Below, in pieces: positions 1 to 11,000 of a stretch of DNA of 64,000 nucleotides. This stretch comes from Thalassia testudinum. Its lineage: Eukaryota; Streptophyta; Magnoliopsida; Alismatales; Hydrocharitaceae. Location: positions 16,785,501 to 16,849,500 of the forward strand of contig JAZHRO010000054.1 of the NCBI GenBank assembly GCA_037157565.1, in the 5' to 3' direction. Within the stretch, counting starts at the first letter, position 1, and every line of letters begins with the position of its first letter. The notes under the pieces were generated by a model. That model did no database searches. It was given only the letters and a program-made list of their open reading frames with translations, and had not been told where the DNA came from. The translations under genes and the position numbers were made by a program.

Positions 1-1435
1 AGGACAGAGAAATGATTGAACCAATTATTCTGCATGACTGTATTTGTATACTTGAATAAGTTGAATTGTTAGCCATTGCCTGTAAATAAGCATGAGCTGC
101 CTGTTGGAATTTGAGCTACCTGAGATAACTGAACAGTTACCTATGAAATCATTTGTTGCATGTATTAAATTGTGGAAATACGAGCTGTCTGTATATAAAT
201 GAGAACTAAATTGTGAATGGTGGAATCTGAATTGGGATAATGTGGTAAACCTGAGCATGAACCCTACGGGGAGTTAGAAGTATAACTCCTATGGTTAGAT
301 GGAAAATCGGGAATGTGGACGGGAAGTGTGCTGGCTCTTGAGTACGTGGTACCAAGGAGAGCGACTGTCCCCTTTTGTGTAGAGCGAAACTAGCCGCCCT
401 TGGGTTGGGACCCGGGGTTAGGATTGACTACTCTACACCGATTTCTGTTGGCCCTCGTGTACACGGTACCGAGGCGAGCTACTAGTGTAGGGAGGGAGCT
501 AGCCACCCCACGAGGCCCGGGGTTCAGCTAGCCCCCCTACACCGACTTGTTAAGCCCTCTGGGAAAACCGGGGTAGTCAGATGAGGGTGCGCGGACTGTG
601 GAGGGGTGAGACCCCTGTTTGGTTGTTAGGGGCTAGACCCCTATTTCTGAGAGGGCTAGGCCCTATGCTGTTCTGTGCTATACTTGGGCGTACCCGTTAG
701 TGGAAATGACTGACCGCGTGTCAGTGTGGGGTAGCTATCCGTACGTTTATCACGCGTGCTGTAGTCACTGCTACGTCTTGACAGTGACCTCGAGGTGGTT
801 GACTGGGTGTAGGACTAGCACGGGAGACTCTCCCGACCAGGAGAGTACTACGTGTACCTTCTACTCTTCGGAAAAGACTGCAATCAAGATCGTTCCCACG
901 AGGAACATGCGAGATCAAGAAAAATATGAAAGTTGAAAAAAAAGGGGGTGAAAAGGAATTACCTGTAAAATAAAATAACTAGAAAAGATAATTATACATG
1001 TTACTTTTACTGCTTTAGATAGTATGGTTACCACTCTACTCAGCTGACTCTGTTTTTCCTTACCACTGTTCAGGACTAGGAGTTGAGCGGCTAGAGCTTC
1101 CGTCTGCGGAGGGTGCTGGGCTCAGTCGAACCCAGCCGTAGTTTTCTGCACTCTTTGTTGTACCCTCTTTACTGTAGTAGTGAGTTTTAGACTTTTAGTT
1201 GCTGTTCTTGCTACTGTTGCTTTCGTTGTTCCTGTGTTGTGGTGGTATGTACTGGAATAGTAGCTTTTACTTTCCTTTACTGCTTGTACGTTTTTACTGC
1301 TTAGTTATATTGCATATGTGAATGTGGTTTATTTTCCTACTTTTTGGTTATTTCTTATTGAACGATTGGGTCTTGGGATTAGTTGAGGCAAGTCGGTCTC
1401 GGGTTCTATAGGGATTCGGGAACCGGGTCGTAACA
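1..1435 (-). mobile_element. Partial LTR, family A (copy 1)
   Basis: This stretch matches the solo LTR at 1562-4421 segment by segment: the GTACGTGGTACCAAG block, the GACTGACCGCGTG block, and the terminal GGGAACCGGGTCGTAACA. It ends in TAACA at 1435 and runs off the window on the left, so its other end and TSD cannot be read. Orientation is inferred from a TATA-like TATAAGTA found near the opposite end in the two complete copies. By that reading the LTR starts at 1435 (TGTTACGACCCGG) and runs leftward. The short ORFs inside have no recognisable domain. Confidence 0.8.
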
Positions 1436-1596
1436 TACATCAACTCATTTATTAGATTAATTTTCAATATCTCATCACTTACGCCAATGGAGCTAAAATT
1501 TATTCCATCCTAAATTCCACCTGAAAATAAACTTTATCTTATTTCGACTCACCTTGGAACCTGTTAAGACCCGTGCCACCAAACCCTTTTAAGATG

Positions 1597-2482
1597 TCTG
1601 GGAGTTGGTCCAGACGTCTGGTTGGACGTCTAGACACCTTCCCAGACGTCTGGAAATTAATTTTTTTCGTGCGTACGATCGCGAGTCTGCGTGAGTGACG
1701 TGCACAGACTGAACCCCAGCCGCCTTCTTCTCTTTCTCTCCCCTCTCCGACTGCAAAACCTTTTCCCCCTCACGGCTACTTATATCCCCACCTCTCCCTC
1801 ACGCCATCCCACATCCATCCTTCCCCCCCTTCTTCTTCCAGCGAGGGTGAGAGCGAGAGCAGTGAGTTGCTGCAGCCGAGTGCAGCGGTGGAGAGGAGAA
1901 GAGCAGTGAGAGGGAAGAGAAGAGAGTGCGCGAGCCATGAGAAAGAGGGAGAGCTCGCCGGAGCAGCTCGAGGCTGACCGGCGTGCGCGGCAGAGTTTGT
2001 GTCAGGGAGGTTTCCCCGATGCTGCTGCAGCAGAACGGCGGACGAGTGGCTGTGCGGCAAGGTCGTGCGCAGTAGGAAGAAGACGAAGGAGGTCCTGATT
2101 CTGGGATTTTTCCCAAAATCAGACATCTGAACCTACATCCAGACGACGTGGACGACGTCTGGAGGGAGCTCCAGATGACTAAGAGGTACGATGCAAGCCG
2201 TTCCGCTGAAACTCTGTAGCATGCCGTGTTTAAGAGTTCTCGCGTGTGCGTGCAGGATTCTCTTCAGGAAGGCGCAGGACACACCCTCCCACGTGGTTCA
2301 GACATCTGGGCGAGGCACTAGACGGCAGAGAGCGTCTCTAGACGTCCGGAGGGATAGTCGGACGTCTGGAACTAGGTGCAGATGATTCAGCAGGATCTCT
2401 TGACGTCTGAGGAGCAGCACAGAGTGAGGTATGGACCTGGACCCATTTTAAGATGTCTGAAAGATGTTCTAGACGTCTGATT
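1597..2482. repeat. Clusters of degenerate AGACGTCT palindrome in LTR copy 2
   Basis: Variants of CCAGACGTCTGG recur at short intervals in two clusters. About 1597-1650 holds AGATGTCTGG, CAGACGTCTGG, GGACGTCTAG and CAGACGTCTGG. About 2300-2482 holds CAGACATCTGG, TAGACGTCCGG, GGACGTCTGG, TGACGTCTGAG, AGATGTCTGAA and TAGACGTCTGA. The core GACGTC is the C-box recognised by plant bZIP factors. Regulatory use is inference only. Confidence 0.75.
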
Positions 2483-2770
2483 TGAGTCAGAGTTGTCATT
2501 TTTGACCCGTTTAGGGTCCATTCGAGGTCTGATTTCCGCATTTAAGATTCCGTTCTTCTCTGAATAAGTTCCTCTACTTGTTTGAAATACTTTTATCTCA
2601 TTCTGAGTGGTTTCTTGTGGTCGATCCTTGCATTAGGTTCTCGTTCTGTTGCGGACTTGGGGGTTATGGAGGTACGTGGACTTGCCGATCATGCCCCCAT
2701 TACTCCCGATTTTGCGGGTAGAGTGGCTTCCCTTAGTTAATTACAAACTTAACTGCATGTCTGGAATAAA

Positions 2771-2963
2771 TGATAGATCCTAGGATATGGCATGAATCCT
2801 AGGACCAGAAAGACTAGATTGAATGATAGATCCTAGGGTATGGCATGAATCGTAAGACCAGAAAAACTAGATTGAATGATAGAACCTAGGGTATGGCATG
2901 AATCCTAGGACCGGAAAAACTAGATTGAATGATAGATCCTAGGGTATGGCATGAATCCTAGGA
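2771..2963. repeat. 53-bp tandem repeat, four units
   Basis: Units begin TGATAGATCCTAGG or a close variant at 2771, 2824, 2877 and 2930, an exact 53-bp period. The last unit diverges after about 2963. The equivalent place in LTR copy 3 (about 9740-9840) has only two divergent units, so the array changes in length between family members. Confidence 0.9.
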
Positions 2964-4426
2964 GTAGAAACCCTGGAACGATTGTATTAAATGCCTGAAA
3001 TGCAGTCTTGGAATGTGTAGATAATGATTTCCTGTAATTGGATAACAGCTGCCTGTGAAATAAAGAGTACTATTGTTAGTAACTGCTGCATGTAATTTCG
3101 GTAGTTTGAAATTAAATACAAGCTGCTTGTATATAAATTGGAAAAGAAAGATTAAATGTTGAAAATACATGCTATATGCGAATAAACCTGAATGATGAAA
3201 TTTAGTATGGTTTGGCCTGAGGAACATGAGCATGAACCCTACGAGGAATTAGGTGTAGAGCTCCTGGAAATAAATAGAATGGAACTGGAGAAGTGAATGA
3301 GAAAGTGTGATGTCCTTTGGGTACGTGGTACCAAGGGAAGCACACGTTACCTCTTAGTGCAGAGTGAAGCCAACTGCCCTAGGGTTGAGACCCGGGGTTA
3401 GGTCTGGCCACTTTGTACCGACTCTTGGCCCTCGCGTACATAGTATCGGGGAGAGCTACTAGTGTAGGGAGGGAGCTAGCCACTCCACGGGGCCCAGGGT
3501 TCAGCTAGCCGTCCTACACCGACTTGTTAGGCCCACTGGGCAAACCAGGGTAGTCAGGCGAGGGTGCGCGGACTGTGGAGGCGTGAGACCCCTGTTTGGT
3601 TACTGTGGAGGGGCTAGACCCCTATTACTGAGAGGGCTCTACCCTATACTGGTTCCGTGCTGTGCTTTGGGCTCACCCGTTAACGGAAACGACTGACCGC
3701 GTGCCAGTGCGGGGTAGCTACCCGTGCGTGCCGTAGTTACCGTTACGTCTGTCAGCAACCTTAGGGTGGTTGACTGAGGATAGGACCACCACGGGGGACT
3801 CTCCTGGCCAGGAGAGCACCACGTGCTACTTCTACTTTTCGGAAAAGACTGCAATCAAGATCGTTCCCACGAGAAACAGTCGAGATCAAGAAAAAGACCT
3901 GATAAATAAATCAAGTGATGAAAGAATGAATAGTTAGTAAAATAAAGAAAGAAATTGAAAACAACAGCTACTTGTCCACCTTTACTATTTCTCTTAGCTA
4001 GCTGGTTGCCACTCTACTCAGCGTTTCGTTGACATGTCGTACTTACCACCTTTTACAAGTCTAGGTGTTGAGCAGCCAGAGCCTATGGCTGCGGAGGGTG
4101 CTGGGCCTAGTAGAGCCCAGTAATTGTATTTGTGTTGTATCCGTTTTTGTAGTAGTGAGTATTTTATTACACTTTTATACTCTTTTATTGTAAACTTCTT
4201 ATTTCTATACCTGTTTTTAATTCTCTACTGTCGTGGTGGTATGTACTGTAGTAGTTCCTTTCTTTACTGTTGTACTTTTGTTACTGTTAGTTGCTTGCAT
4301 GGTGAATGTGGTTTATTTTACTGCTTTTTAGTTACTTTCTCGTTGGACGACTAGGTCTTAGGATCAGTCGAGTCGGTCCGATTCTCGTGTCCTGTAAGGA
4401 TTTGAGAACCGGATTGTAACAGAACC

Positions 4427-4649
4427 AATGGTCCTCGGGTCATTTCTACGATCTACTATCTTATACCAGCGCAACACATGGGATAGAGGCAGGGGGAAGC
4501 GGTGCGCTATTTCCTTTCTTCACCTCGCTCCCCACCTTAGGATGCGTTTTGCAGTCGTATGTCGACCTAAATAAGAAATTGGAAGGGGTTAGAGGGAGGT
4601 GGATGCAGATTTCAAGATACAAGTCACGAGATCCATTAATATCTTCTCT

Positions 4650-4683
<34 letters not shown>

Positions 4684-5088
4684 CTTAAAAAATATTACAT
4701 AATAATTATAATCCATCTAATCAAAATTCACTCATTTTTTTCTCTTATCTCACAGAATCAACGTACTAATTATTAATAATTATATCAATCATTACAATCC
4801 CGACAAAGTCGAGCACATCCTGCCCACTGTCGAACCAAAGGCAAAGCCACACCAACCGCATTGCACTACCCCACATCCACTCCATCTCCTTCCTTCCTTC
4901 TTACCTATTCCCCTCAACAGCAGCCAGGGGGAAAGAACCCCCTCTCCTCGGGATCTCCCAAACCCACGTCCGATCGGGCGTTCGCCCTTCCCCGATTCCG
5001 GTACCCGTTGGATCGGTGATTAGGGTTTTCTGGGGTAACCGCCCGATCCGATGCCCCGACCGAGGCGGCGATTGGAGTAGAGCATGAG
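4427..5088 (+). promoter_or_regulatory. Upstream region and 5' UTR of the lipase gene
   Basis: This is the host sequence between the solo LTR and the lipase start codon. It contains a (TA)n run at about 4654-4682, then AT-rich DNA, and becomes CT- and GC-rich from about 4870, as expected for a transcribed plant leader. No TATA box can be assigned with confidence because the (TA)n run is too ambiguous. The start site would need transcript evidence. Confidence 0.45.
4654..4682. repeat. (TA)n microsatellite
   Basis: An uninterrupted TA dinucleotide run about 400 bp upstream of the lipase start codon. Confidence 0.95.
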
Positions 5089-8000
5089 ATGGCGACGGCG
5101 ACGATGGCCACCGCGGCGGGAGCTGCGGCGCTGCTCTACTACACGCTGAGCCGGAGGCTGCAGGTCGCGGAGGAGGTACGCGAGGAGGTGGAGGGGGAGG
5201 AGGAGGAGGGGGAGGAGGAGTCCAGCGGGTGGAGCAGGCGGCGGAGGCACCCTCCGAGAGCGGGGTCGGCTTCGAGGAGGCCCGCGCAGGCGCCCGCCAC
5301 GTGGTTCGAGACGATCTCGACGCTCTCGGAGACGCTGCGGTTCACGTACTCCGAGACCCTCGGGAAATGGCCCATCGGCGATCTCGCCTTCGGGATCAAC
5401 TTCCTCATGAAGAGGCAGGTGAGGGGCGATTTCAGTTGCTTTAGTTGTTGTCTTCTTGTAGCTTGTGAATTGTCGGTCGAATTTGATTTGCAGTGGTTTG
5501 AAGTGCTCGCAAGACTCATAAGAATCGAGATTACAGCTCGTGGCCTTCGGTTGATTGTCTCTGAGTAATTCGGTTTTAGTGTAAATCCACAACTTGATTC
5601 CGTAATTCAGTAGGATTTAACTAGAGGGTCTGGAGATGCTATAATTCGGTCATAAGGAGATGTTCTTACTAAATTCAATATTCTCCGACGTGCGAACTGT
5701 GCCTCGTGGCAATTGAAAATAGCTTCCGTGGGGTACAATTAGAGTATGGAAATCTGAAGGGGACGTGCTTGTGGCGTTGTGATTCAGTCTTGACGAGCAG
5801 CATGGGTGCTTAGCTCTGAACGGGTAAGAATCAAATGCCTTATGGCGTCCTTTGGGGATAAATTTCTGGCTGCTGGCCTTTTTTGGATTTGGAGTTCTCA
5901 CCCTCCCACTTCTTGGACCTTTGGATCACAACCTTGCGTGCCACCATGAATTGGATTCTAGATGCCTGTTGGACCTGAGTTTCAATGCTTCAAATCACAT
6001 CCGAGTTTCTGTGAACTTATGCCTACTGAGAATCTCTTCTCATGGCTTTGCATGTTGCAACCGGACTAGTAACAGCACTTTTTATTTAACTTCCACATTA
6101 TCTAGATTCTTTTTCAAATAAGCATTAGTTTTCATTTTTTTTTTAGTACATACAATTCACAAGAAGACTTACTTTTATAAACAAGGTATTCTTAGGGATG
6201 CAAACGGGTTAGGTTTGACTAAATTCATATCCATACTCATATCCTGCTTATTTACCTCTCGGGTACAAAAATTTAAACATATACTCATATTCATCTATCC
6301 ATCAGGTACCTATATATAAATTGATCTTACAATCAAATTGTATCAAATTAGAGTCAAAAAAGAGGAAAAATCTATAACAAAATTCATTAGTTCTTTATTT
6401 TTAGTAAGCTCTAAACATAGGAGCTCGGACTACTCTAATTTTATTAATCTGCACTTAAATTATTACAAAAAGGGCATTTCAAGGGGAATACATCAAAAAT
6501 AAAAATATAAAAATACAAAGAAAGACTAAATACCTTTCAAACAAAAAATCCCTATCTTCGAAATAAATATTCAATGAAAGCTTCAAAAGCATTGTCAACC
6601 TTCAAAATCATGGAGGGAATCGAAGAACATTAGTACTCAGGAGAACCATGAGCGAGGGTGCGAGAAGGTGCGAGCGTAGGGGGGCGAGCGGGTGTGTGTG
6701 AGGGGGAGGAAGGATGGTGAGTGAGTTGGGGATGGATGCTGGTTGGAGGGCGGTTGAGGTGGGGGAGGGTGGCGTCGAAGGTGATATGTTTCAAGTGCAG
6801 GGGGCAAGGGCATCTGGTGCGGGATTGTAGAGATCTCATGCGGTGTCTCCGATGTGGGAAGTTGGGCCATCGGAGGGCGTCTTGCACAGAGGAGCTAACG
6901 AGGAGTGCGATCGTAGGCACGCGGGAGGCAAGGCTCCCACCCTGCTGGAGGGGGCGCCTTTGGTCGAAGTTGAAGCGCGGTGGTCGGAGGACTCTGGGAG
7001 GTTTGAGAAGGTCCTCATGTTGGCTTTGGTTGCCGTGGTGATGGAGGGCCAGTGGGGGTTTGGGAGTTGGAGGTGGAGGTCGCTAGGGTCCTCGGAGGCG
7101 GGCCTCTGAGGCTGCAGACGGTGGGAGAGGAAAAGTTCCTGCTGATGGGAGCTTCGGCGGTGGTGACAGAGAAGCTTCTCTTCAGCGAGACCTGTTGTGC
7201 GGGAGGAGTGGTCTGGTGGCGGTGGGCAGTGAGATTGGATGGCGCGAGAAGGGAACGCCCACTGTGGAAGGTAAAGCTTTCACTAGGCCTGGTGGGGATC
7301 CCACTTTTCCTCTGGATCCGACAGGTCGTCGAAGCGATCGTTGCTCCTTTTGCGCAAGTGTAGAGGTGCAGGGGGCTTGGCCTCGGCAGTGAGAACCTTG
7401 GTGCGGTGTGGGCCGAGGTGGAGATGCGGCCGTGCGAGGAGCTGAAGGAGAAGGTGATGCTGCGGTTGAGGAGTGCGTCCTGGGTGATCCTCGTCCAGTC
7501 GAAGGAGGAAGGACAGAGGTCTTATGCGGAAGTGGTGGCTTGCTCGGCCGGTGGCGATGAAGTGGGGAGAAGGGTTCCGACGAGTAGGGTCGTGTGGAGG
7601 CTGAGGGGCGTCGGGAAGGGAGTTGCCTTGTGGGCCGAGTCGATCGTGCTGAAGGGTGGGCCTTTCGAGGCACATTTCTCAAGGATCGCAATGACGCGAG
7701 ATGAACTGGATCCCAATGAGCAGGCGGGGGAGCGTAAAGCGTCGGGTGGAGATTCCAAGGGCTGCGGCGGGAGGAGGCTGCATCGGTCGTTGGCAGCGCA
7801 TTGAAGACCCCAAGGTTTCCTGGAGGAGGAAGCGAGGAACGAGAGCGGCACATTGAAGACTCTGAGGGATGTAGGGGAGGGACAAAGGCGACGCAGGGGG
7901 TCTTTTGAGGCGGGCGCGAAGTCAGATCAGGGTTCGGATCCGTACCCGGACCCGATACCAGTTCGTGGCTCTTTCTTAAATGGCCCGCAGAGGGTCCTGT

Positions 8001-11000
8001 TGTGTTGGGGGAGGGGCTGGGGATGGTGCGGACGGGGAGGGCGACGGCGTGGGGAAGGAGGGCGTGGGCGATGGGGTGGGGAATGGGAGCGGGAAGTTTG
8101 AGGTTTTGGAGGGAGGGTGGGCTGACGCCTTTGAAGAAGGGGAGCTGGAATGGGTGGCGGAGGGGGCTAGTTTTGGTCGTGTGAGAGGGGGCGATGCACT
8201 TGTGTTACGACCCGGTTCCCGAATCCCTACAGGACACGAGACTGGACCGACTCGACTGATCCCAATACTCAGTCGTCCAACGAGGAAGTAACCAAAAAGC
8301 AGTAAAAATAAACCACATTCACCATGCAAGCAACTAACAGTAACAAAAGTACAGTAGTAAATAAGTAAACTACTACAGTACACACCACCACAACAGTAGA
8401 AAATTTAACAGGTACCGGAATTTAAAGTTTACAACATAAGAGTACAAAAGTGTAACAAAAATACTTACTACAACGGAAACGGGGTACAAACAAAAGGTAC
8501 AACTTCTGGGCTCTACTGGGCCCAGCACTCTCTGCAGCCGTAGGCTCCGGTTGCTCAACACCTGGACCTGAAAAAAGATTATGAGTACAAAAATGTCAGC
8601 GAACGCTGAGTAGAGTGGCAACCAGCTAATTAAACAGTAAAGGGGGACAGGTAGATGTTATTTTCAATTTCTTTCTTTATTTAACTAATTATTCATTCTT
8701 TCATCACTTGGTTTATTTATTAGGTCTTTTTATTGATCTCGAATGTTCATCGTAGGAACGATCTTGATTGCAGTTTTTTCTGAAGAGTAGTAGCACGTGG
8801 TGCTCTCCTGGTCGGGAGAGTCCCTCGTGGTGGTTCTACACTCAGTCAACCACCCCAAGGTCACTGACAGACGTAACGGAGACTACGACGCGCACGATAA
8901 ACGCACGGGTAGTTACCCCGCACTGACACGCGGTCAGTCGTTTCCGTTAACGGGTGCACCCAAAGTATAGTACGGAACTAGTATAGGGCAGAGCCCTCTC
9001 AGTAACAGGGGTCTAGCCCCTCCACAGTAACCAAATAGGGGTCTTGCCCATCCACAGTCCGCGCACCCTTGCTTGACTACCCTGGTTTGCCTAGTGGGCC
9101 TAAAAAGTCGGTGTAGGATGGCTAGCTAAACCTCGGACCCCGTGTGGTGGCTAGCTCTCTCCCTACACTAGTAGCTCTCCCCGGTACTGTGTACGCGAGG
9201 GCCAAAAAGTCGGTACAAAGTGGTCAGTCATAACCCCGAGTCCCAACCCTAAGGCGGCTAGCTCCGCTCTGCACTAAACAGGGGGACGGTCGCTCTCCTT
9301 GGTACTCCGTACTCAAGGGCCAGCTCACTTTCCCATTCACATTTCCAGTTCCATTCCATTTATTTTCTAGGCACATTTCCAGTTCCATTCCATTTATTTT
9401 CTAGGCACATTTCCAGTTCCATTCCATTTATTTTCCAGGAGCTCTACTCCTAATTCCCCGTAGGGTTCATGCTTATGTTTCCTAGGCCATGCTATGCTAG
9501 GTTTCATTATTTCCGGTTTATTTCGCAGGTAGCTCGGGTTTCCAACATTTAATCTTTCATTTCCAAATCATATACAGGCAGCTCGTATTTAATTGCAAAC
9601 AACAGGAATTTACATGTAGCAATTGCTAACGACATTACTTTACATTTTACAGGCAGCCGTTATCCAATTACAAGCAATGGTTATTATTTTATTTATTCGT
9701 CAAAGACTGCAATTCATGCGTTCAATACAATTATTACAGTGTTTCTAGTCCTAGGATTCATGCCATATCTAAGATCTAATATTCAATGTAGTGTTTTTTG
9801 TCCTAAGATTCATGCCATACCCTAGGATATAATATTCATTCCAGATATGCATTCATATTTGTAATTAACTAAGGGAAATCACTTTACCCGCAAAATCAGG
9901 AGTAATGGGAGCTTGATTGGTAGGTCCACGTACCTCCGCAACCCCCAAACCCGCAACGGAACGAGGTCCTAACACAAGGATCAACAACAAGAAACTACTC
10001 AGAACATGATAAAAGCATTCCAACAAGTAGAGGAACTTATACGAAGAATAGAATCTTAATTGCGGAAATCGGACCTCAAACGGACCCTAAACGGGTAAAA
10101 ACGACAATCCTGACTCAAATCAGATGTTTGGAACACATTCCAGACGTCTTAAAAGAGGTTCAGAACCATACCTCACTCTGCGCTACTCCTCAGACGTCCA
10201 GGGATCCTGCTGAACCGTCTGGACCTAGTTCCAAACGTCCGACCACCTCTCCGGATGTCTGGAGACGCTTTTCGCCGTCTGGTGCTTCGCCCAGACGTTT
10301 GAACTGCGTGGGAGGGCGTATCCGCACCTTCCCGAAACGAATCCTGCACACGCAACGAAAAAACTTTTCAATACGGCACGTAGCAGAGCCTCGGCGGCAG
10401 GCCGTATCTGCAAAGGGAGGCATAGGGCGCAGGATTTACCTCTCAGTCGTCTGGAGCCTCCTCCAAATGTCGTCCGCGTCATCTGGATGTATATGCAGAC
10501 GTCTGATTTTGGGAAAAATCCCAGAACCAGAAGCTCCTTTCTCTTCTTCGTGCTGCGTGCGGTTGCGCCGCGCTCGTTTGCCCGCTGCTCTAGTTGCAGC
10601 AGTGTCGGGGAGGACTTCCTCGATACACCTCTTTGCCTTGCGCACGCCGACCTGCCGTGAGCTTCTCCGGCGAGCTCTCTCATGGCTTGCACGCTCTCTT
10701 CTCTTCCCTTCTCTCGCTGCTCCTCTCCGTCGCTACACTCGGCTACACTCGCCGCTCTCGCTCTCGCTGTCAGGGAGGACTTCCCCGATACACCTCTTCG
10801 CCTTGCGCACGCCGACCTGCCGTGAGCTTCTCCGGCGAGCTCTCTCACGGCTCGCACGCTCTCCTCTCTTCCTGTCTCTCGCTGCTCCTCTCCGCCGCTA
10901 CACTCAGCTGCACTCGCTGCTCATGCTCTCGCTAGAGGAAGGAGAAGGTGGATGGGAGTGGGGTGGCGTGAGGGAAAGGAGGGGGTATAAGTAGATGCGG

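Larger units (their letters stand above)
1562..4421 (-). mobile_element. Solo LTR, family A (copy 2), TSD GAACC
   Basis: A complete solo LTR of 2860 bp. On the + strand it begins TGTTAAGACCCG and ends GGATTGTAACA, so both termini are TG..CA. It is flanked by the exact 5-bp duplication GAACC (1557-1561 and 4422-4426). No internal region is present, which fits recombination between two LTRs. The 5-bp TSD and TG..CA ends identify an LTR retrotransposon; Gypsy versus Copia is not decidable here. The minus strand has GGGGATATAAGTAGCC near 1772-1790, about 220 bp from one end, so transcription probably ran leftward, away from the lipase gene. It carries a 53-bp tandem array and clusters of the AGACGTCT palindrome. 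Confidence 0.9.

Noticed and set aside
2305..2480. Possible CRISPR-like regularity of GACGTC words
   Set aside because: The words are short, degenerate palindromes with uneven spacing inside a plant LTR. No repeat-spacer structure exists.
7182..7853. 223-codon minus-strand open frame
   Set aside because: It is antisense to LINE 1 ORF1 in GC-rich sequence, with no domain and low-complexity Pro/Ser/Arg composition.
10128..10994. 288-codon open frame on the + strand inside LTR copy 3
   Set aside because: It lies in a GC-rich LTR across a 165-bp duplication, has no known domain, includes the TATA-like box, and is not kept open in copy 2. It is probably chance.
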